From: Melieria omissa
Lineage: Eukaryota; Arthropoda; Insecta; Diptera; Ulidiidae
DNA: 64,000 nucleotides
Assembly (NCBI GenBank): GCA_963971225.1
Contig: OZ020269.1
Span: forward strand, 90,478,783-90,542,782
Direction of reading: 5' to 3'
Each line of letters opens with the position of its first letter. Positions within the stretch are counted from its first letter, which is position 1. This document shows positions 22,451 through 32,930 of this stretch, in pieces. Position numbers and translations under genes: made by a program. The notes beneath the pieces were generated by a model. The model saw only the letters and a program-made list of their open reading frames with translations, made no database searches and was not told where the DNA came from.

Positions 22451-25400
22451 AAATTTTGTTTATTGGATTTGATTGATTGACATTTGATTTATGAACACTT
22501 TAACTTTATTTCAAATGCACAAATTAGTTCGACAAGTTGTAAAGCTAAAAAGTTATTGTTTGTGATTTAAAAAAAATTGTGATCAAATTTTTGGGACACA
22601 TTGAACGGGAATTATTAACTTTTTCGTGTCTATTAAACTCAATTGTGCGTTCATTATTTAATCAAATAATTTATTTACTCTTGTTTGTGATTCCCTCTTC
22701 ACGTGTGTGACACCATTTTAGCTGTCACACAGTAGACGATTAAAAAAAAAAATTGACTTATGAAATTTGGGTGCTCGGATTTTGTGAATTTTTTTATGTG
22801 TCACTGACATTTGTAACTGTTCGACTAAGCGCCAGCGGCACAAATAGACGCGCTACTCAAGTGTCAAATAAACACACACACACACTTAAACATTCACATA
22901 TATACACACACACTTAAACATTCACATACACACACAAACACGAAGAGCAAAGCACGGCAACCGTCGCACTGAAGGCAACCCGAACCCAAATGGCATTAAT
23001 AATACAAAAACAACAAATCGAATGCATTTTAAATGCGCACAGAAGCAACACAACAGCAGCAACGATATTTCATGGCACATGAAACGCTGACGGCAATTAC
23101 GCTCAACCTTTAACCCCTTCAGTGCACAAGTGCGCTAATTTTGTATTCATGAAATTTCAGTTTAGCGCATTTTTTTTTGTCGGCACGCAGCAAATTGATT
23201 TCGATTTTGTGCTGCGCAGTGCGGCAGTGGTCGAGTGAAAATTTGAAATGTGAGTTAGACAGACAAATATAACAATAACAACAACAAATCGTGGCTAGCC
23301 TAAAACCATTGCGTGTTGGATAGTCGATTGTATGTTTGTCTGTATGTGTGTGTGTGTGTTTGACCTCTTCCGCCTGACGGCCAGTCAGTGATTTTTGGTA
23401 TTAGCCCAAGCGGTCAGCGACTATTGATGGCTTTTATTGATTCTGACGCTGCTCGAATAAATGTTTGCTGTCTCCAACGCCCTTCACTGCCCTTCCGTTC
23501 TCTGCTTACGCACACACACACATACACGCAATACTCACGACGCGCCGCTACAAATGTAATTTTCAATTCAATTGTTCAATTTTTAATACGCCCACTCAGG
23601 CTCGAACGGCGAGGCGCCCAGTTGACCAGTTGCCCGGCTCAACATAACCTAAAATCAACAACACACACATACACACACACATGCACACATTTATGGCTGT
23701 CGTTGAAATTGTAGCGGCCGCGTTTAGTTCCAATGCTTCTTTTTGTTGCTGTTATAACTGATAGCTTCAATTTTTGTTGCTGCTATTTGCTGTTCAATAC
23801 TAAAGCTTTGGCTGCTACCGAGCAACTTTGTTGTTGTTACATCTTGCTGTCCGCTTGTGCTCACTTATTGTTGTGACCATTCAATGCTATATTATTGTTG
23901 TTGTAATTGACATTAACTTGGCTTTTGTTCAAGTTGTGTATTGTTGAAAATCGAAGAAAGCGTTCGGGTTTCTTTTACTTTTGGCTGATTTGTTGCTGGT
24001 ATATCGTCGATTTTGTTTCGTTTCATTTGTTTTTTCAGTTTATTTCCTTTCTTCACTTTCTTTGTGTGCTTTTGTAATTTTTGTTTTTATGTAATTTTTT
24101 TGTCCACTCAAATCGAGACAACAAAAAGGACAGTTGGCTGTCGCTTTGATTTTAAAAGTGGCCGCAATCATGCAGTGATTGCGTTTGAACCTTACACAAC
24201 AACAACACTAACAACACAACCGAAATAAAGACACAACAAAAACCAACAAACAATTGAACGCTTATGCTGGTCATTGTTGTTGTTGTTGTGGCGCGCAGTC
24301 CGGCTGAGATCATGTGGCGTCTGTGCGTAACTTATTGCCAGAAATTTAATGTGATTTATTGACAATGGCGCAATGTCACTTTTTGTTTACTTGGTGCTGT
24401 GTGTTTTTTGTTGTTTTTTTTTGTTTTATTTCATTTTTTTCAATGTGAGTAAGTTTTTCACTTTAGCTGCTTAGAGGAAATGCAATTTTCTTTGAGCTCA
24501 TTCTGCGTCATTTTCAGTTTCATTTGAATTAAATTAGAAAAATGTCACAAAAAAAAGGTTTCTAAAGTTCAAATTAGATGGATTTCGACTTTTGTTATGC
24601 AACTTTTGCTGCAAGAAAAAAGTTGATATGCGGTCAATTGAAGGGATCAAGTGACTGTAATTTCATTCAACACACAGCAAAGAGGTCAAAGAATGTTTAT
24701 GGATCTGAAATTGAACCCTTTAAACTTTCTGATGAAGCGTTGAAAAAGTGTGTAAATATACACAAAGAAATTTTTATACTTCACTGCACTAACACTTAAA
24801 TTTGTACAAATTTAATTCAACTGAAATGATTGGCCTGGGATACTTAAATTTCAGCCCAAAAGTATGCTATCACAACATTATAAGCGTACTGACATAGTTT
24901 TGCAGGTTTTGTTAAACATTTAAATATTTAAATCATGAAAACGGGTTAAATAAATTTTGTATCAATATTTTTTATTTACAGAAAAATAATTTCATGTTTA
25001 TGGAAAAATACAAAATTATCACGTTTTTAATTTATTCAAACATTATTAAAGACACAGGGTTTTGATCAAAAGCGTCCAATTCGTAGACTTCAATTAGAAC
25101 ACAAACTTTCCCTGATATCTAAAATTTTTTAATTTGCTTTGAATTCACGTCTAAAAATATTAGTTTGTTGGTGCCTACTTAAATTAAACCCATAAACCAA
25201 TCGTAGCTTTTGCTATACGAAGACAAATAGGGGAAGTTGCTCTCAGGCAACTTTTGGGGTCGAAAAGGTTAAACTCAACTAAATAGAAAAATTCAGACAA
25301 TTTGTATCCGATTTTGTTTTCAAATAATTAGTTTGGATTGGTTCGTCATTCTGGCGTCAAGCTACAGTTTGATCTCTAGGTGGTGTCAAAAGTAATGAAA

Positions 25401-26545
25401 ACCCAATCAACATGGAAATAGCTACAATAATAAATTTTAAAAACTCCATACTCAAATAATAAATAAAAAATTGGTTATATCAAGTAAAAGTCGTCTATTC
25501 AATCCGAAAACAACATACACACACAGCCTTTCCCAGCATTTCCATTGGTTGAACTCACTGAATTCACACACTTCATTGTAATCTCACAGTTTGCTTAACA
25601 CCTCTGACTGCTTTATTGATCGAACAGCGTCTATTCTCCTTAATTTTTGGCACAAGACAACCAACACTTCATCTATTTTAAATTCATTAAATCTCCTTTG
25701 TTTTGGCCTGTGCATGTCTGTTTTTTTTGTTGCCATGGCAAAGCACTAAGTGAACTCGCCTCGACATCGATGATGAACTGCTAAGAGTCTCTAAAGTGCA
25801 GAGAAGCATGTTAAGAGGAATGCAACAAATTCCCAAAACGTGCACACACACACTCACACAAACACACATATTAGCACATGCTTCAAAGAGGCAGCAGCAC
25901 ATGCACACACACACAGTTAAAAAGTGCATGGATATCACAACAACAAATAAACACGTCGTTCAACGGACTACAGTCTGTGGGTGTGCGTGAGGGAGTTTGA
26001 GTAAACAAGTGAGGAGAAAATTGTTTAGCATGCATGCGAGTATTTGTTGGTTAACACTTTGGCAAAGTGGGATTTTTAATTTTTTTTGGTTGCAGTGTGA
26101 AGTAAACAAAAGCATGACGAACAACATAGGCGGCAGTAAGGTTTAAAAAAATTGTAAAGAAATAAAACAAAAAAAGAGTTGTTGGATTTGAACTTGCAAT
26201 GGGACAGCAACAACAGGCAGCTCGTTTAAGTGGCTGCATGGAAAATATACGGAAAACTTTGGTCTATTTGAGACATGACAGTTAATGGAAGTTTTCTGCG
26301 CTTTTAAATTATTATCTCATTAAATAATTAGAGTACAGGAATAATGACAATTCCAATTCAACAAAATTAAAGAATTTAAGAACTGCTTTGTTCTGCTTCT
26401 CAACGCAGGCGTAATTCGTTTCGCAGGATTGTGCTCAAAAATAAATTACACTAAAACCACTTTATTTACAATTTGACACTTTACTGTCTCTACACTCGTT
26501 ACTCGTTATACTTGTTTGCTTGTAGCTCAGCTCATTTCATTTCAA
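22450..26545. other. Unique-looking non-coding DNA, CA/GT-rich in places
   Basis: CA runs at about 22868-22882, 23510-23525, 23660-23685 and 25845-25870, and a GT run at 23346-23360. A hairpin (AAGTTGC and GCAACTT arms) sits near 25235-25254. A 73-codon frame at 24578-24799 lacks any recognisable motif. No gene is supported. Confidence 0.5.
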
Positions 26546-26547
26546 TA

Positions 26548-27318
26548 TAGCCTTGAAAGCGGCTATCAGGGCCCTAGGTTCTCATGTTCTGACTTCCAAA
26601 ACAGTGATCAGCTGCCGCAAATCTCTTGACGAGATGGCTGAGCAGCTTAAAATCCACCTTATATGGGTGCCTGGTCACAGAGATATCCCGGGGAACTGCA
26701 GGGCAGACGAACTGGCTAGACAAGGAACGACTAGGGAGCTATCCTCAGAACTCGCCGGCTTAGGTATTCCATTGAGTACCTGCAAGCTGGTGATAGAGGA
26801 AGCGATGACCAAATCCGCTAACAATGCATGGGCGGCCTCAGAGACAGGCAAGACAGCGCAACAGATCTGGCCAAAGCTGGACTGGAAGCGCACTAAAAGT
26901 CTGCTAAACCTCAATAGGGGCACGCTCAGGGTTGTTGTCGGAGTCATCACTGGTCACTGTATCCTTGGTAGCCACGCCATTAGATTAGGGCTGGGCCACC
27001 TGGCCAACGACTTCTGCAGAAGCTGCAGAGACATAGAGGAGGAAGAAACAATTCTCCACCTGCTTTGTACTTGTCCTGCTCTTTGTAGGAAACGGAAAAA
27101 ACATCTAGGGTTTTACCATACAGCCAACCTCGCGGACTTATCGGAGGTTGACGCCAAGAGCCTAATACGCTTCATCACCTGCTCGGGATGGTTTGAGACA
27201 TCCTAACAACAAATAAAAGGGGTTAGAGATCCTGTGGTATCACAATGGGCCTAGCTTGGCCTAAGTGAGCTCTCATATGAGAGCTGCCACTAACACCTAC
27301 CTACCTACCTAGCCTTGA
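26548..27318 (+). mobile_element. 5'-truncated non-LTR retrotransposon (LINE) with target-site duplication
   Basis: The inserted part is 26557-27309, bounded on both sides by the 9-bp direct repeat TAGCCTTGA (26548-26556 and 27310-27318). It carries the C-terminal end of ORF2, a short 3' UTR (27207-27290) and a tail of tandem CCTA units (about 27292-27309). Truncation at the 5' end with a target-site duplication is the normal outcome of target-primed reverse transcription. RNase H plus a C-terminal CCHC knuckle places it in the I/R1/LOA-type clades. Related 3' UTR sequence recurs at 60152-60223. The open frame is uninterrupted, so the insertion is fairly young. Confidence 0.85.
26557..27206 (+). 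pseudogene. LINE ORF2 C-terminus: RNase H end plus zinc knuckle
   Basis: About 215 codons remain, against more than 1000 for an intact ORF2. The first part is the C-terminal half of RNase H, with WVPGHRDIPGNCRADELARQ carrying the conserved GH...GN..AD pattern. The second part contains LLNLNRGTLRVVVGVITGH followed by C-R-S-C, then EEEETILHLLCTC: a C-x2-C-x(n)-H-x4-C knuckle typical of this LINE group. Missing are the endonuclease, the reverse transcriptase and the N-terminal half of RNase H. No stop or frameshift occurs before the natural TAA at 27204-27206. There is no start codon: the frame begins at the insertion junction. Not a functional gene. Confidence 0.85.
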
Positions 27319-27392
27319 GTTGTTCTTGAACAGTTCAGTATCACTGCAAGTCGTCTCCTTTTCAGTATGAAATCGAACATCAACAAATTATA

Positions 27393-27907
27393 TCAGGTGT
27401 ACAACTTTGCTTCCGCCGTTTTCCGATAGGTGGCTGTACCGGCTGAGGCTGGTTGAAATACATAGATGGTAATGCCTTTAAAGTGAGTGTGGACAGTGCC
27501 TAAAAATGGAAGAGCGACATGAAAAAGTCATCCTCCAACACGACAATGCTCGGCCTCACGTCGCAAAAGTGGTCAAAAAGTATCTGGAAACGCTGAAATG
27601 GGAAGTCTTGCCCCACCCGCCGTATTCCCCAGATGTCGCCCCTTCTGACTTCCACCTATTCCGTTCGATGGCACACGGCCTGGCAGATCAACATTTTCAA
27701 TCCTTCGAAGAATTGGAAAAATGGATTGCTTCATATCGTCAAAAGAGGACTCCTTTTTTCGAGCCGGGATCCGAAAATTGCCGGAAAGATGGGAGAAAGT
27801 TGTCGCTAGCGACGGACAATACTTTGAATAATACATCTGTAAGCACTTCTTCGCAATAAAGCTTTTAATTTTGGAAAAAAACGGCGGAAGCAAAGTTGTA
27901 CACCTGA
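27393..27907 (+). mobile_element. Internally deleted mariner element with perfect inverted repeats
   Basis: Both ends begin TCAGGTGTACAACTTTGC and remain identical for 30 bp (through the following TTCCGCCGTTTT), flanked by TA at 27391-27392 and 27908-27909. TA duplication, the CAGGTGTACAA start and the DD34D coding remnant identify a mariner, close to the mauritiana/rosa type by terminal sequence (recalled). The element is 515 bp against about 1.3 kb for a full one: a deletion joins about 110 bp of left end to the last third of the transposase. It lies 75 bp from the LINE insertion. Perfect termini suggest a comparatively recent, trans-mobilised copy. Confidence 0.88.
27506..27836 (+). pseudogene. 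Mariner transposase C-terminal fragment (DD34D)
   Basis: The frame contains HDNARPH, giving the second catalytic Asp, and PPYSPDVAPSDFHLF, giving the third Asp exactly 34 residues later. These are the DD34D hallmarks. The first catalytic Asp and the entire DNA-binding half are deleted. A one-base frameshift occurs in the T run at 27754-27759. Downstream of it a second frame continues with mariner-like LPERWEK and VVASDGQYF blocks to a TAA near 27834-27836. The protein is therefore doubly inactivated. The ATG at 27506 is only the first Met after the deletion joint. Confidence 0.85.
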
Positions 27908-28060
27908 TACTAAAATAATTTCCCATTTAAAACTTTCAAAGTGCAATAAAATGTTATCAAGGTTCCGATTTTTATTAAAGTTTCCAAGTTTTGTTTAGAA
28001 AACCATGATTTTTGCATGGAAAGAATGTTTCCTGCTTTCGTTTTGTATGGAGTGACTTCA

Positions 28061-28645
28061 TTTTCTTCTTTTTTTGTATCGAAATTGCAAAGAAATCATT
28101 CTGACTAATTGACTTTATTAGTCAATAGAATGAGTAGATTTTTCTTTCTTCTTTTTTTGTATTGAAATTGTAAAAATTTTTGGACTAATTGAATTCATGA
28201 GTCAATGAAATGAATATAAATTTTTCTCTACTTTTTTTTGGATCAAAATTGCAATTAAATATTTCTGACTAATTGAGCTTTTTAGTCAATGGTATGAATG
28301 GAATTTCTTCTTCTTCTTTTTTTGTATCTAAATTGCAAACAAATTATTCTGACTAATTGACTTTATTAGTCAATGGACTTAATGGAATTTTTTCTTCTTT
28401 TGTTTTGTATCAAAATTGCAAAAAAATATTTCTGACTAATTGACTTTATTAGTCAATGGAATGAATGGCATTTTTCTTCTTCTTTTTTGTATCAAAATTG
28501 CAAAGAAATATTTCTGACTAATTGACTTTATTAGTCAATGGAATGAATGGAATGTTTTCATTCTTCTTGTTTTGTATCAAAATTGCAAAGAAATATTTCT
28601 GACTAATTGAATTCATGAGTCAATGGAATGAATGGAATTTTTCCT
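28061..28645. repeat. Hairpin satellite, seven units of about 80-86 bp
   Basis: Each unit carries a TC-rich block (TTTCTTCTTCTTTTTT), GTATCAAAATTGCAAAGAAA, then TCTGACTAAT, a spacer, and ATTAGTCAATGGAATGAATG. GACTAA landmarks begin at 28103, 28183, 28267, 28351, 28433, 28515 and 28601. GACTAAT and ATTAGTC are inverted around TGACTTT, so most units can fold into a small hairpin. Two units have GAATTCATGAGTC instead and one has GAGCTTTTTAGTC. The array abuts the mariner by about 150 bp. Confidence 0.85.
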
Positions 28646-28649
28646 TCAT

Positions 28650-30285
28650 CTGTTTTTGACCAACTTTTTATTATACTATGATTTCATGTTTTCTGAACGC
28701 CTAAATGTATGCCATAATTTCTCTAAAATAAATTTGCTTAGCAATTAATCTCTGGAAATTCGTGCAAAAGTAACTAATGCCAATCAAATGTAAGTAATAT
28801 TCAAAATTAGCCACTTAAGCCTACAAGCATGTTGCTTGGTAATATTTACACAGCTACTTAGAACATTAGTGTAATTAATGCATACTTGAGCGACCAGATG
28901 TGAATTGCGCTCAACGAAAGTGCCAATTAAAGCATTTGTCTCTATTAGTGTATTTGCATGTGTGCGTGTGTGTATTTGTAAAGGAAACAGACCTATTCAA
29001 CGCCTAACGCACGCCAACTTTTCTTGTCATACATACGCACACAAAGGCATATACGATTATGCATTTTCTTTTGCATAATTTTGGGCGCAATTCAATTTGC
29101 GTTTTAGTGTGTGGTGGCGATTTTGAATTTGCCAAAAATCGTTCGGCACTGCCAACGTGTATGGTGGCATATCAATTACCAGTCCATGCCTAATTTGGCC
29201 CTTTTGCTCATTGCACGAACACACACACACACACACTGACACACAAAAGCCGCTAAATCAGTATGCAATTTTGCCAATAAGGCATTGCCATGAAACCAGG
29301 CTTAATCGTTGTGCCAAGTGCGGACATGGACATGGCCAAAAGACAGCAACATGTGCGCCGCATTTTGCTTTATGGCAAAATAACTGCCACGGGCCATGGA
29401 GATTAAGTGAGCGTCTTTGGCATTTGAAGCACACATGCCAACACAGCTTGAAGGGAGCGAGGCAGTTAACGCATTTGGTACGAGCGCTTGGCGCATGGCA
29501 GCATTGGCAGCGATCGTAAGTGGCTTGTCGAGAGTCAGTCTGCGTCATACAGCGAAAAGCAATTCCAGTGCGGCCAGCAACAACATAAACGACACTTGAA
29601 AAATGCATGCAGCCTACTTGGAGGCGTTGCGCAGCACTGAAGCATTGTGCATCTCTTCCAAAAAGTAATCAATACAAGCAGTGAAACGAACGTTGCCAGA
29701 GTTTTGTTGTGGGTGGCAAGAAGGAGCACATGGCAAGTGAGACACATGCATTGATGTGTTGGATGCACTTAAGTGCAATTGTTTTGCTGTCGACATGCAT
29801 TTAAGCAGCTTGCACGTTGCAGCACGTCATGGCGTTATGCGGCAAATGTGGCTGATTGGACGCGCAATTGACTGCAGACTGCAGTGGCGCCACTGAGACT
29901 TGTGTTGTGTGCAATTTTTGCACCTCAGCCGGAAAGCAAAGGCAATTGAATTTTGCTTTTAAATGCATGTTTGCTGTGCTTAAGCAGCGAGAAGAAGAGT
30001 GGAGAGGAGAGGCGGCAGCGAAGCAATGTCAGTAAGTACATTTCAAGCTGATCAATTTGACAAGACATGATGCTGAAGTTTTAAGTGCATTTAGTGCTGC
30101 AACGCGATTATTGTTTTCACCATTACTGCACATAGCAGAAATCCTTCACACAAACACATACAATCAGACGAATCTCCCTCGCGCCAGAACAACTGTGATT
30201 ATGCGTGCTTATGTGTGTTCGTGTGTGTGTGCGCCTGACAGACAGTGACTGTTTGGAATGTGATAGCTCGCATTGTTGGCAGCCA
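28650..30285. other. Unique non-coding DNA, GC-richer block at 29100-30000
   Basis: A CA run at about 29219-29237. The interval 29250-29900 is less AT-rich than its surroundings and rich in GCA/TGC words, with overlapping open frames on both strands and no domain. It holds a perfect 14-bp palindrome, CAGTGGCGCCACTG, at 29882-29895. It may be single-copy regulatory DNA; no gene is supported. Confidence 0.45.
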
Positions 30286-30419
30286 TTAACCCATTACTGC
30301 CTGCATATAGTTCTAGCCAGCGAATTTTGTTTAAATTTACATATGTTGGTAAGGGGTGCTTAGAATAGTTATACACAAAAATTCAGGTATCTACCTTATA
30401 TACCACCTGAGATATCGAG

Positions 30420-30462
30420 GGGGTGAAATTTCACCCATCCGGCACCAGGTGTGCCGAAATAT
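30420..30462 (+). repeat. piggyBac left subterminal inverted repeat (palindromic)
   Basis: The 16-bp perfect palindrome GGGTGAAATTTCACCC is followed by ATCCGGCACCAGGTGTGCCGAA. It pairs with the inverted copy at 32916-32947 plus the segment cut off by the nested insertion (about 31573-31586). It is about 130 bp from the left end. Confidence 0.8.
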
Positions 30463-30860
30463 CCATATATTGCAAGAAGCTTGGTTGATTTCTTATTGCC
30501 TCTTGAAAATTGCCGATATAATTAATTATTTTTATTTTTACGTTTATTTAATTATGGAAAGCATTATCTATTATAAAAAAAGTAGCTGGGGTCTTCAGCT
30601 TTCATAAATGGGGCTACTAATTCCACCTACCTTCTCCCCCTGGAACTATTCCTACCTTTCTTCCTACCTAGGACCCTACGACAGTAAACTTGCTAAATTA
30701 TTAAAATCTAGTATCTATTATCTTGACTACTAACAAAAGAAAATGTGTATGACAATGTCGGCGCATGAAATTGGCGCCAACATAAATGACGGTTTTCCAT
30801 TCTATGTTTTGCACGTAAAATTATAAATGAAAGCGAGAATTAACAAAAAATCAATGAAAA

Positions 30861-31080
30861 TGATTCGCAGACGTGAAGTTTTGAGCACCTTCAAAATAAA
30901 TGACATAATTGAGGAAGAATGGAGTGAGCTCGAAGACATCGCAAGTCTTGGCTGAGCAGACGACATAGACGTAGTGCTTTACCACCCGATCGTGTGATTG
31001 ACTTGACCGACGATGACAAACTTGTGATCAACGACACTGATCAAAATTTACCATCTGAGGTAGCCGGAGTAATGGAAGTA
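30861..31080 (+). pseudogene. piggyBac transposase N-terminal acidic region, broken
   Basis: From an ATG at 30861 the frame reads a charged segment (FKINDIIEEEWSELEDIAS). It is interrupted by a TGA near 30952 and continues in another frame with DRVIDLTDDDKLVINDT and further acidic residues. Acidic, poorly conserved N-termini are usual in piggyBac transposases. The assignment relies on position, upstream of unmistakable C-terminal pieces. The whole DDD catalytic core that should follow is absent. Confidence 0.5.
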
Positions 31081-31105
31081 ATGGAGTCACCCAATACATA
31101 GAGCT

Positions 31106-31413
31106 AAAAGATATGACCGTAAGCAATCTAAGCACATTTTCATTGACCAACCATATTCCCATTTTTACATACAACCAACGAATGAGTGGAGTTGATTTAG
31201 TAGATAAAGGCATTGCGAACTACAGAATCCGGGTTCGTGAAAAAAAATGGTACTGGCCTTTGATAAGTAGTTCGATGCGGTAAACGCCTGGAAATTGCAT
31301 TGGCTACTTACCGCAACGAGGAGACAAATACCGTCGTTGCAACCATTGCCAAGGAAAAACCTTCTTTGCATGCGTGAAGTGTGACGTGTGCCTGCATCCA
31401 AAAAACTGTTTCT
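31106..31413 (+). pseudogene. piggyBac transposase C-terminus with Cys-rich zinc domain
   Basis: First comes RYDRKQSKHIFIDQPYSHFY, then after a frame change MSGVDLVDK and NYRIRVREKKWYWPL. These are the N-x-M-x-G-V-D-x-x-D and Y-R-I-R...K-W-W-W-P blocks of piggyBac, including the last catalytic Asp region. Further frame changes lead to a C-x2-C ... C-x2-C-x2-C cluster ending in CLHPKNCF and a stop, the plant-homeodomain-like C-terminal domain of this family. At least three frameshifts or stops are visible, so this is dead sequence. An AATAAA-type polyadenylation signal could not be fixed. Confidence 0.8.
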
Positions 31414-32060
31414 AAAAATATCATAATGGTGAAAATCCGACCAAACGAACAACACATTGATTTTATTGATATCAAAACTATTACAATATTATTATTATTA
31501 TATTGTACTATTAAAATTGCTTCTAAGTACCAAAAACTCTTTTTCTAAGTACAAAATAATAACGCGCAATTTTTGAAACTTCGGTAGGGTCAGATGGGGG
31601 AAATGTAAACAAGGGGTAAATGTAAACAGCGGTTATTTTATGCTTTTAAAATTAAATGCAACAGACCATGACCCAAAAAAATATTAATTTAACATGTCCT
31701 TAAACTGTCGCCGAACTTTCACGTCGGTGGCTTTCAAATATCAATGAAAGTTTTAGTCTTAAAGAGAACGTGTGTTCTAAAAGTGAAAATCACTTTTGTA
31801 AGTATTTTTTAATTTGTGTGTGAAAGTGCTTAAACTAAAATTCTTGTAATATTGTAACTTTGTTTATCAATCTTAGAGTGTAAGGAACTAAAATTGTTGC
31901 TGTCTTTCCTTAAATTTGTAATTATTTTGTTGTTTTTTTCGTGTTTACATTTCCCCCAATAATTTTTAGCATGTGGGGTAAATGTAAACACTTTTTTGGG
32001 GTAAATGTAAACGTTTTTTTCTGAGAGCCTTCCCGGTTCGTATCATTTCCAGTGATCAGA

Positions 32061-32180
32061 ATGCCACGAACGTATGTAAGGAAGAAGCCACTTGTAGAGT
32101 ACGACGTAAAATATGTAGAAAACGCTGCTAATGATACTATAAGTAAGGAAAAAAGCCAATTCCTAGACTTAAGCCAATGA
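32061..32180 (+). pseudogene. Possible pogo-type transposase N-terminus, truncated
   Basis: ATG at 32061 opens MPRTYVRKKPLVEYDVKYVE and runs 39 codons to a TGA. A basic start followed by a tyrosine/acidic segment resembles the beginning of psq-type helix-turn-helix domains in pogo transposases, but the helix-turn-helix itself is cut off. Recognition is weak and rests partly on the TA target site and on the C-terminal-like piece downstream. Confidence 0.35.
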
Positions 32181-32415
32181 AGTATAGTGAAGTTTTGACT
32201 TCTAACAAAGTTCTTAAGCGACTCAAGGAAAAAAGTCAAAAAGATAGCAAACAAAACCTCTAAGCCCAAGAGAAAGTCTGTTTTATAATCTAAAAACCGC
32301 TTCCATAGAAAACACGAACCAAAAGCACGAGTACAAAGGACTCTGCAAATGGAAAATACGTTGTCTATAAAGATGGTAGTGCATGGAATGAGAAGTTTGA
32401 AGTTGATGATGTAGA

Positions 32416-32590
32416 TGAGAAGGAGGAGCTGGAATCCGTGGATCCAGCTAGGCTTACAAAAGGTAAATTTCTACTGATCAAGTTTAAGGGAGATAGCAGA
32501 TTAACTATACTTTTCAAATACGTATGCGTTATACAACCCTACCAACAAAATGACGATATTGACAAAATCTCCTCAAAAGTGTGGGCACCT
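32416..32590 (+). pseudogene. Possible pogo-type transposase C-terminal tail
   Basis: One frame reads LTKGKFLLIKFKGDSRLTI, then FKYVCVIQPYQQNDDID. A G-x-F-x-L-V-K-F ... Y-V-x-V pattern is common in the short C-terminal domain of insect pogo-like transposases (family knowledge, not searched). The DDE core that should precede it is absent. The frame is lost after about 32590. Confidence 0.35.
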
Positions 32591-32930
32591 TGAAGAAACC
32601 TTGAAGAATACCTACCTAGATACCGAAGTCCCGAGTGTCTTAAGGGACCGAAAGCACTGTTTCCTTTTACCCCTGAATTCTAAAAATAATTTGGGAAATG
32701 TAAACAACACCGGGGTAAATGTAAACACCACTCTTTTGCGCTTCGTTGGTTTTAAAGAGCGAGTTACTGATCACCAGTGCAATACCTGATGTTTTTTTAA
32801 AATAATGTTAATTTTCGAAAGTAGAAAAGGTGTCCTAAAAAGTATTTTTTCAGTTTTTTCAAAGTACTTGCGCAAAAAAAGCAAAAAGTGTTTACATTTC
32901 CCCCATCTGACCCTACACCTGGTGCCGGAC

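Larger units (their letters stand above)
31587..32913 (+). mobile_element. Nested 1.3-kb DNA transposon with TA target, pogo-like
   Basis: Ends are inverted repeats beginning GGGTCAGATGGGGGAAATG and identical for about 25 bp, flanked by TA at 31585-31586 and 32914-32915. The insertion point lies inside the right subterminal repeat of the piggyBac: removing it restores TTCGG-TA-CACCTGG, which matches the left copy. TA duplication indicates the Tc1/mariner superfamily. Coding remnants suggest the pogo branch, but no catalytic core survives, so this is tentative. Eight copies of a GGGGTAAATGTAAAC-type motif are spread through the element. Confidence 0.75.

Noticed and set aside
23111..23130. piggyBac-type end (TTAACCCCTTCAG), and another at 48653 (TTAACCCTTTGAAAG)
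   Set aside because: No inverted partner with a second TTAA was found at a plausible distance for either, so they are probably chance matches.
26675..26950. 91-codon minus-strand frame in the LINE
   Set aside because: A shadow of the LINE coding frame on the opposite strand.
28061..28645. CRISPR-like regular repeats
   Set aside because: Eukaryotic context. The units are full tandem repeats with diverged copies, not short repeats separated by unique spacers.
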